From the NCBI RefSeq assembly GCF_014529535.1, contig NC_050738.1, forward strand, positions 14,152,062 through 14,216,061: a DNA stretch of 64,000 nucleotides, read 5' to 3'. The DNA comes from Bradysia coprophila. Its lineage: Eukaryota; Arthropoda; Insecta; Diptera; Sciaridae. Each line of letters starts with the position of its first letter. Positions within the stretch are counted from its first letter, which is position 1. The notes beneath the pieces were generated by a model that worked only from the letters and a program-made list of their open reading frames with translations, was not told the DNA's origin and did no database searches. The position numbers were made by a program, and so were the translations under genes. Below, one piece after another: positions 55,406 through 64,000 of this stretch.

Positions 55406-58400
55406 AAATTATATAATCGAATTGAGTGAATAGTACTCTACTGTTTTGTCCAATGAAGATTTGCTATCAATTTTTACAAAAAAAAAAAAACAAAAAAACA
55501 ATTGCCTATGTCACGACCGTGTCTTTTTTAAGGTTTAAAGTGCAACGAAAAGGTGACAATGTTTAACTAACAGTGGGTGAGTTAGTTAAAAGAAAATATT
55601 AACGGACCAATTAGGAAGAGCGCCCTCATATCACAATTTGTTAGATATTGTTTCACAATCAATTTCCTCAAACTTCTTTTCCCTCCTACAACATAAACGT
55701 AATTCAAGTTGAATGCTTCGTACAAGAAACACTCTGAATACCCAACTTAAAGGATATTTCGACCGAGTATAGAGGAGGAAGACGAGAATAGCGATAAATT
55801 ATTTTTTGTTGGAAAAAAGTATCTTGTTAAGAGACTTTGGTCGAGAGAAAAAAAATACACTTTCCTTTTCCACTCTTTTTTGCTTCTTCTTCTTCTTCTT
55901 CTTTTGCTAATCACTTCGAATATCAACCTGGTCATTTCTCTGAATCATTTTGTTGCGTATTTTATTTCCACTTGGTGACTCTGCAATAAGACGTTTTCGT
56001 CCAGAGAGTCACTATTATGTCGTAAAGCGGAAGATTGTTACGGATACATAAATGGATATCGATATAGTGGCTTATATAGGTCGAGTATACTCATATTTTC
56101 TTAACGATTCCAGGTAACGAACTTTTAGTTCGAAGTCTATTGTATGGTATCAAGCGAACATATCACGAATACGGGAATGTGTGCGATTAAAACTACAAAA
56201 CTTTGTCAAATATTTGAATGATAAGCTCAATTACTCAAATTAAATTTTGATAGTTTTATACCATACAAATTAGATGTATAATCCAAGGATGTGCAATCTT
56301 CGTAAAATGCGTAAATACGTGACACGTATTTTTGATCGGTTTGAACACATGTACAGAAAAAGTAACAATAAAAGCTTGTTCTGCACTGGCAATCGTTTCT
56401 TAAGGCTATGGTTAACCTTTGTCGAATGACTGAATTGTTTTTTTTTTATGTAAACGGCGCATACGAATGGAAAATATTTATTCTCACAACAAATCAAAGA
56501 TTAAAACAAAGTGACTAGCAAAGCAGTGAGAAAATATTTTTATTTTTCTTTATTTGATTTGTGTACAGTCAGGTCACATAAATATATATTCAAGAGCACA
56601 AAGTTTACCTAGAGTGGTTATACTTAACTTTTTTTTTCTTTCTCTTCTTCATTCTGTTCCTTTATAAAATGAATTCTTTTCATGTACAAATTTTCCTTCA
56701 ATCAATATTTGTCTCACAGAGTAAGTACACACAGACAGAGGGATGGTATACACAATGGAAACGAGTTGGAACAATATTTTTATACTTTTATCTTAAGGCC
56801 TTTGCTGTTCCAGGGAAAATGTTGCTACTTTCCGAAAATGATGCTTTTATATCATGATGTATTTGCCATTGTTTGGAGACAAAAGTATGAACGAAAAATA
56901 ACAAATCATACTAAAGCACACAGGATACAAAGTTTGCTTACATGTGTATCTTTGTATTCATACGGCAGTTTGTGTCGTCTTCTCAATTATTTTCCGAGAA
57001 AACTTTACCTGTACGTACAATGGAACTTGTAGCAAACATACATCTCTGCAATTTTTATTTAGATAAAAAATGTTACAAAAGTTCAAAAGAATTTTTAACT
57101 CAATTTCAAACCATTTATAATTTTGTGAAAAAACCTAAGTGAGGAAAGGCTTTAAAAAATTCATCATCGCCACCATCTTTATCATCTGTTGCACATCAGA
57201 TGGATTGTCAACCTGTTGCATATATGATGGATAAATTTTCTCGGAATCGAACTTAGGATTAGGACTTAGGACTTAGGAATCGAACGCATGTATAAAATCC
57301 CATAAGAACTGTCAAGTTACGAAATTCTTAAAGCTATGAACGGCATGAGAATCTACGCCCAGTAGATGTATATGTGATGCAGTGTGAAAAAATAGTACCT
57401 TTCTTAACGTTTTTAATCCAACTATTATTCGTGGACGTTTTTTTGAACAAAATACCAAATTTCACTGACCACCACTGTAGAAATTTCAAAATAAATTTAT
57501 TTTCAAACTTTCACTAATGAATTATTCCACGAAGGCCACCACTCACTCTTGCGATTATTTTGTAGTGATTGCCTCTTCATCATTACAATACAAAAATGTG
57601 AAAAAATGGATTAAATCAAAATCCAATTGTATTCCTCTTAACAGACACAGTTACAATTGCCTAAACGCTCCTTTAAACATTATAAAACCTGCAATGTATA
57701 GTCTCATGTTGCCATGTTTTCTTGTTATGCCAATCGTTGAACCTAAATTTATATTTACATTAAAATAACATAGCAGGATTATGATGTTGCTGGGTTCTGA
57801 TTCAAAGAAACGTTATTATGCCCAGGAGGGCCAAAGTTTATTGGTTAACTCGACAGTTCTTTTAAGGAACATATGGCAAAAATATTATCGATTTTGATGA
57901 ATTTTTTTCCGGTTTCTCTTGGAATACTTGCGTATGTTTAACTGTTTTTTTCCCTTAATATCTGGAGTATTGTAATATGTCGACGTTGACTTATGGATAG
58001 AGGTTTTTCATGGAAAGAGAGCATATATGTTGATATGTTGATGGAAAAATCATTGGTGGCGGTCAAAATTAAAACGGCAATTCATATTAGGGCGATTGCT
58101 CAGTTTGTTTCAACTTGATAATAATCTTTTCCTAACAAGTGTTGCAATATTTCTGACGTCTTTTAAGAAATATGTTGTTCCTAATTATGCTAAAAGGGCT
58201 TATTTTTAGCAAATTCGAATCCAGAACTCGCCTCCAGTCATTCGTTAGGAAAATAACTATTGTTGCACCGGCGCTGCGTCTGTAACAGGTCAATTATAGC
58301 ACAGAAAACTATGACTATAATTTGACTTCAATAACTGTAAAATCATTGTACTTGTGGTTCGGAGAAATGATAGCTCGTGGTACTGACTCTATAGGTAAAA

Positions 58401-60266
58401 TACCGATGTCGAATGCACGTGAACTTTCAGATCATTTAATTCACCTATGTATAACAATGTGTCTCGGGATAAGGTCCATGGATCATTAACTCCACCTCGA
58501 TTATCGAATAGACCTCGAACTTGTAATCACTCGGATCATTCCTTCATCTCGACTAAAATCGCACGATTATAGTCCTTGTCACCGATAACAATGCCAAATT
58601 TTTGATCCTTCTAAGCACCCAACAGGCGTCACAAGTCGACGTGCCTGGATACGTTCAATGCTGCTGATGAAAATACAGTCACATCTTTTTCACCATAGAG
58701 ACCAGACGTTTTTTTTCTCTTTGTAGAAAATAATGTGTGATAGACACACATATTAAGTTTGTAACGTTAACGCAAGTAAAATGTAGCATGTACCTAACCT
58801 TTTATATGATGATGATTATTATTATTATGCCGAAGCCATCATTCAACTTTTACACAAACGACAAACGTCTGGAATCCTGGCATAAACATACATGTACTGT
58901 GTAGGGTTTTAAAATTAATTTTTTTGATGTAAGTTTTATGGGCAAAGCTTTTAAGCTTCTTTATATGTGCATGAATATGTATGCTAAGGCAAATATTTTA
59001 ATAAATATTTTTTTGGCCTGGGAATTTGGTTGTGCTTGATATACACACTTGTACGAGTGTGTGTTGTGTATAAACGTTTTATATTGCACGGCGAGAGTAT
59101 TATACATATTTATTTATTCAAAGAAGGCGTCCTGGCTGTTTTGCTGTTATTCAAATTTTTAAGTGGTTTATCAGCACAAAGACACAATGAAGAGATATTT
59201 TGCCTTTATTTCGGTCGGAAAAGTTAAAGCCAAGCGTTCATTGTTGTTATTTGTAATTGAATTTTTGCAGTTCTGGATCTTAATAAATATATATATATAT
59301 ATACATGCAGCAGGAGCGAGTGCACACTGCACAAAATTGATCGGATATTTTGATATATGAGAGGGACCAAATCTATACACTAATATTGGTCAATATTGGC
59401 CACTAAAATCAACACTAGACTTGAAAAATAATTGCCCAGAATATAGTTTCCGTCGAAAATTGGAAACATTTTAAGTGTTGCTTTATCACAGTCTACAGGT
59501 AGACAGATACAAGTAGTTATGCGTATTGCACGAATTTATCTTAGAGAATTCAACAACAGGTAATCATTCAGCAGCCAACTTTTTCGAAATCCCCACCCCA
59601 CAGATGCAAAATGGAAAATTAGCTTTTCCCAGATATTTGATCTGAGTGATTAGCCACAATTCAAACTTAACAGAAAATATAGAAATTAAGTCTTAGCATA
59701 GTAGACGCCGACTCCAAGTGGTGCTCAGTTTCCTATTATTAACCTGTCACAGACGGCAAACTAACAGTTTTACTATTCGAACTATTACTTTATTTGATCG
59801 AAGAGGTTGACTTCAGAAATCTTTTACTTCATTTGTTTTTAACATGCTTTTTGCTACATGAAACCTAGACACCTGACATAGCTTGTCGGTTATTCTTGCT
59901 GTCGTCGTCGATAATAGACGGATGACAGCCGTCTGTAACAGGCCGATGTTCAATTGTTTAGCCGAGTTTGGCCATACCACTAAAGAGGCCGTATTGAGCA
60001 TATTCAGTTCTTGGGAGCATTCAAGCGGTGTACATGGTCCAGATGACGATGCGTCACTGCCTTACTGCCTCGAAATAATCTCGATTCTTTGATTCGACAC
60101 AAAAATAGTACTGTTTACATTCGATGTAAGGCCAGGTTAAAGCGGTTTACTATCGCAATGTTTACATTTGATGTAAGGCTCTTTATCCTTTAAGCCTTGA
60201 GGGAAGTAATTTGATATTTCGTATCCGAAATATAAAATTATTTCCCGAGTGTATTATATATTATGC
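55406..60266. other. Long non-coding stretch
   Basis: No gene recognised in about 4.9 kb. Minor features: a TTC trinucleotide run (about 55884-55905), a TA run (about 59286-59303) and TTGACGTGTAGG-like words near its right end. Short open frames have no domains, biased composition and no splice partners. Exons of an unrecognised gene cannot be excluded. Confidence 0.35.
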
Positions 60267-60374
60267 ACCTGTTGCCAAAATTGGTATTTTGACGTGTAGG
60301 ACATTAGTGCACTAGCCGAAGGCGTGGGCCGTAATGCCTACACGTCAAAATAACAGTTTGGCAATAGGTGCATA
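60267..60374. repeat. 108-bp inverted repeat
   Basis: Arms CACCTGTTGCCAAAATTGGTATTTTGACGTGTAGG and CCTACACGTCAAAATAACAG-TTTGGCAATAGGTGCA (given in part) pair around GACATTAGTGCACTAGCC...GTGGGCCGTAATG. The design, arms plus CGAAGGCGTGGGC core, is like the other hairpin repeats of the window. Confidence 0.6.
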
Positions 60375-61994
60375 TCATATTTTTTCCGTCGAGAACAGAT
60401 ATATCGAGATAAACAAAAACTCCCTAGAGGGATAAGCTCGAGATTATCGTTCTAGACAGATAAAATGTTTTCTCTGGAAAGGCAAGGTCACTTTACATCC
60501 ATCGTAAAGTAAAAAAAAACTTTAAGTTTACTAATTCCTAATTTAACTTTTAAAGTAATCTTGTTCATATACTTGTATATACGTCTAATAGTCTAATTAA
60601 CAAAACTTGTTCGGTGAAAATTGAATTGATGCTTATGCTGCAATACCTCCGAGATCGACGTTTCGTCTTTCGTCGTAAATGTGTGTTCCTTTTTAAAACT
60701 TTTCCATTATAAAACTCATCCACTAGAGAATCGGATGAACAACCTCCGATGACTGAAATAACAAGCTGTCGACCAGCGTTCATCAAAAGAAAAGAAACTC
60801 ACTCACTCACAGAAATTACTGAAAATATCTACGCTTTATAATCGAAAGGAAAATGTTATTCATTAATCACTCTACGGAATTTTATTCAAATTCATCCTTT
60901 TTTTATTCGAAATCCACTCCGGTACAAGAGTTCTTTTTGGCGTAATGTTTATCGTGTATATAATGGAACATTTCACCACAACAATAATTGGTATACGCAC
61001 ACCAAAAGTTATTTTGAAGCGTCTCATTACAACTTTACAAGTAAAGATAGACTTTGAGAATTTTCCCATTAATATTTTAATCCTTTTTCCCGCACAAATA
61101 AGAACCACGAAAGAAAAGGAAATGTGATAAATAGGCATATTATTGCGTTTGAAGTATTTTGTTTTGGTGGAGGCAAATACACTCCACGGATTATACATTC
61201 AAGTAAACAGAAAAGTTTTATGGAGCTTTTGTGCTATTTTCGCGGTTTGTTTAAAGCATAAAATAATCCAAGTTATTTATATTTCATTTTCGGTGCGGAT
61301 TAAGTTTTCTTTTTATTATTTTTATATTTTTGAGTTTGTTATTAGTATACACACTCTAATGAAATTGAATAAGTGTATATCCCCAGCATATATCCCATCC
61401 AAAGCATTATTATTATTTAAATGTAAATTATCTGGAAAAGCAATGAATGCATGGAAAGTTGGGCACATATTACAGGCACATTAAGAATAAATTAGACGCC
61501 CGGAAACTTTGTCTATTCATTTTAATAAAGAAGCCATACCCTGCACTATACACTACACTTTAAGATATATTTTTTTGCTAGAATTGAAATGAATGGTAAT
61601 TTAATTAGAGATTTACTTCATATAAATTTTCCGTATTAAAGGTTAGTTATTGTTGAATTTTGATGAGCATGTTAGCTTTATAAAAAACTATGAGTCTATT
61701 CCGACGCGCACAACCATTTAAAAATACCTTTCTTATTAGTCATAAATCTTTAAATCTTACCGAACTTCCAACATCAGGAAAGCAAAGAGCCTCTTTGTAG
61801 TTTTCTCTAAAATTTAGAGAAATAGTAGAAATAGTAGAAACGGTAGACATCTTACATCTTTCGAAGGCATCTGTCGAATCTCAGGTTTCGCCCCTTCGGA
61901 TATTGTGAACTACAAGATGAGGATCTACCAACCTTAGATCGCAAGGAAAACGAGGAAATTTCTTTGATATAAGTAGTAAGGTTAGGGAGTAGGG
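60375..61994. other. Non-coding, no feature recognised
   Basis: AT-rich. The hydrophobic frame at 61143-61484 (+) has a non-ATG start and no domain. Nothing else stands out. Confidence 0.3.
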
Positions 61995-62525
61995 AGCAAA
62001 TAATCTTTGATCTGTGTTCCTGTACGGCTCGTGTAACTGGAGAAATTTTTGTAAGAAAATTGCAATTTTTCGGTTTTTGTTCACCTTTCACCAGCCACAC
62101 CAAGGGGGTAATCACTAGTAAATCAGTAAATCAAGTAAATCACGGTAAATCACAAAAAATTTTGAAAAATTTTTGAAAAATTTTTAATTGTCACTGGATT
62201 GCATTTCGAAGTATCGTGGCCGTAAACATATAGGATAAATTTCATGAACTAATACAAATTGAAGTAAATAGATTCAAATTTAGTAGAAACTTCATTTTTG
62301 ATTTACTTGATTTACTTGATTTACTGTGATTTACTGTGATTTACCGTGATTTACCGTGATTTACTGAGCTAGTAAATCAGTGATTACCCCTCGAGCCACA
62401 CAAGCTTCGAAGAATTTTTTTGAAAGTGGTTTTCGCTTCTAGGGTCGAAGTCCATTCTAGGTATATATAAAAAATTCCAATAAAAAATGCGTCCGGTAGG
62501 CTGTTTTTCAAAAGAATCCCTCTTT
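61995..62525 (-). repeat. Dispersed repeat X, copy 3, split by a hAT-like MITE
   Basis: On the minus strand the two parts, 62525-62394 and 62100-61995, rejoin to give the same order as copies 1 and 2: GGGATTCTTTTGAAAAACAG, GAAAACCACTTTCAAAAAAA, TTCTTCGAAGCTTGTGTGGC, then ACACGAGCCGTACAGG. The break is exactly at the MITE with its duplicated AGCCACAC. Confidence 0.85.
62101..62393. mobile_element. hAT-like MITE, copy 2 (GTAAATCA repeats)
   Basis: 293 bp, CAAGGGGGTAATCACT to AGTGATTACCCCTCG, with the 8-bp duplication AGCCACAC at 62093-62100 and 62394-62401. It is almost identical to 12136-12419 apart from one extra TTGATTTAC unit and a few bases. It has inserted into repeat X. Confidence 0.93.
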
Positions 62526-64000
62526 TCTCCCTTGTCAAAATACTTTTTGTCCCCTTAACAGTCATCAGACAAGACGTCAAAAAATGTTCATTTTCTCATG
62601 TCCCTTTTAATGGCGAAAATTAAGTTAATCACACAACACATAATTATAAGAAAGCATAAGTACAAAAACTAGAAGAAGAGTAACAGATACGTCTGCTGCT
62701 TGCTAAAACTCAACTTATGATAATAATTAGGAATCACATCTTCATAGTGTCAAAGCACAGGAGCTAAAGTGGTATGATTATAAGGGGATGCAATTTTTGT
62801 ATAATGAAAGCACGTCATTCGACGTTATTGTCTTATATTGCTTTATGCAAGTCGAGCCATGCTCCCACATCCTAGAATGTGTGTGAGCGATAAATCAATA
62901 GCGATGAAGTGACGTATCATTTTAAGCGACATATTTTTATGACTTCATGATTATTTTAGGTAGTGTATCATATGGACGCCATTATCATACAAATACAGTT
63001 ATGTACAGACCTACGTTCTTATGAGGTTTCTTTCTGATTGAAATTTATTGATTTGATTTATATCATCGAAACAGTGGTTGTAGTAAACACAGTTAGTCAG
63101 AGGAAAACCATACGAAGTAGCGAAACCCAGAAAGATCTTATTTAATTACGTGTAACATCTCAATAAACATGTTTAATGATCCTCTCGTATTTACATGTAC
63201 GTACAGTTAGAGTCAATCTTAATTACATTTCTCTGTGCCGTATAAGACGAAATCTAATTAAAATGGCATTTATAATATAAATGTTTCCATATCATTTGAT
63301 TATTTACTTTGACAATAAATACATTTTCTTGTTTATATACGTGGAGAGATAAATAAAGGAGATAATTCTTGGAAAACTTCATAATTTCATCTTGAATTCT
63401 CTGATATTACTTACTCACAGAAATTTAACATAAAATATGTACCTACAAATTCATATATGGAGTATGAAAGCTGTCTGCCTCGTGTCATAATTACACATCT
63501 AGAGCCTTATAAAGTACTTTGTACTTCGATTGCAGAAATAACTATTACATGCGACATGTATTTAAAACCGTGCTTTTCATTTTTTAAGCACTACTTTCGA
63601 CTTGTTTTAGTGTGTTTATTGACCTCGGCTACGACTTGGATCAATAAAATTTACACGAAAAATTTAATTTTCATCTTTTTTTCTCTAGACATGTAATTGT
63701 TACTTTTACTTATGCATCCGAGTGATAAATACATTTTTAGGCACTAGATGTGTAGATTATTATTTTAATGCCGTAGGCCGACTGTGACAATACACATCGT
63801 GTATCTCTATGGTTACACTGAGCGAAATTTCCTACGTGTTATGCGTTATGCCCCCTGTTAAAAGGTGTGGTAAGGCTCGGCTCGAATATAATACGTGCGA
63901 GACGAAGATTTAAAAATATGAATTTTATTGAATTCATCTACGGTAGACACCATATTAGCAGCTTACAGTAGTTATTATGTATTTTAGCAGCTATTGGTAA
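62526..64000. other. Non-coding right end of the window
   Basis: No gene recognised. A GTGTGTTTATTGACCTCGGC hairpin relic is at about 63608-63660, preceded by AACTATTACATG (63541-63550 region), matching the repeat family near 28868-29502. Another imperfect hairpin is at about 63738-63802 (TAGGCACTAGATGTGTAGAT ... ACACATCGTGTA). Confidence 0.35.

Noticed and set aside
61143..61484. Hydrophobic 113-codon frame resembling a membrane protein
   Set aside because: It starts at a non-ATG codon, is driven by TTT/TTA-rich composition, and has no splice or domain support.

Overview
This window is AT-rich, intron-bearing animal nuclear DNA, almost certainly from an insect. The main taxonomic clue is a trifunctional purine enzyme gene (Gart/ade3) that carries two AIRS domains in tandem, an arrangement known from Diptera (Drosophila, Chironomus). 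Together with a loki-type Chk2 kinase and a Valois/MEP50-like WD protein this points to a fly, perhaps a lower (nematoceran) one. Species cannot be fixed from the sequence alone.

Genes. (1) 792-1704 (+), three exons: a SUZ-domain protein of the SZRD1 family. (2) 8980-3685 (-), ten exons: Gart, GARS-AIRS1-AIRS2-GART, about 1359 aa, every junction in phase. A stop codon and a poly(A) signal in intron 3 could give a GARS-only product. (3) 17706-16558 (-), two exons: MEP50/WDR77/Valois-like methylosome WD40 protein, 360 aa. (4) 20576-26628 (+), six exons: Chk2/loki checkpoint kinase, 472 aa, with a 3.9-kb first intron full of repeats. (5) 31422-30118 (-): two exons of an unrecognised Ser/Asn-rich protein. 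A signal-peptide exon at 47321-47161 (-) has the right phase to be its first coding exon across a 15.7-kb intron.

Mobile DNA dominates the rest. 38266-45309 is a complete BEL/Pao LTR retrotransposon inserted very recently (identical 228-bp LTRs, 5-bp target duplication CCCTC, intact 1813-aa polyprotein). 53730-55300 (-) is a 5'-truncated LINE, and 52600-53618 (+) a decayed reverse-transcriptase C-terminal module. Several hAT-like non-autonomous elements share the terminus CGAGGGGT(A/G)A but carry different subterminal short repeats: 9939-11646, two near-identical copies at 12136-12419 and 62101-62393, and 22970-23419. Three of them have perfect 8-bp target duplications. A further family with GNCCCGTACGAA inverted termini occurs at 14629-15846, 31747-32855 and 33456-34394. 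The middle copy contains a 146-bp CCGT array and 144-bp tandem repeats. Fold-back elements are common: 41-217, 19216-19420, 19517-19691, 19789-19944, 34439-34865, 36793-37092, 48139-48357, 51876-52050.

No cluster of functionally linked genes is seen. The conserved genes are housekeeping or checkpoint loci standing in a repeat-rich landscape. The most interesting material is the Gart architecture (possible intronic polyadenylation plus complementary decay of the two AIRS copies), the hAT-like families that share termini but differ in subterminal repeats, and the possible long-intron secreted-protein gene that hosts the young BEL element. Functional assignments rest on reading motifs by eye. 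No database search was possible.
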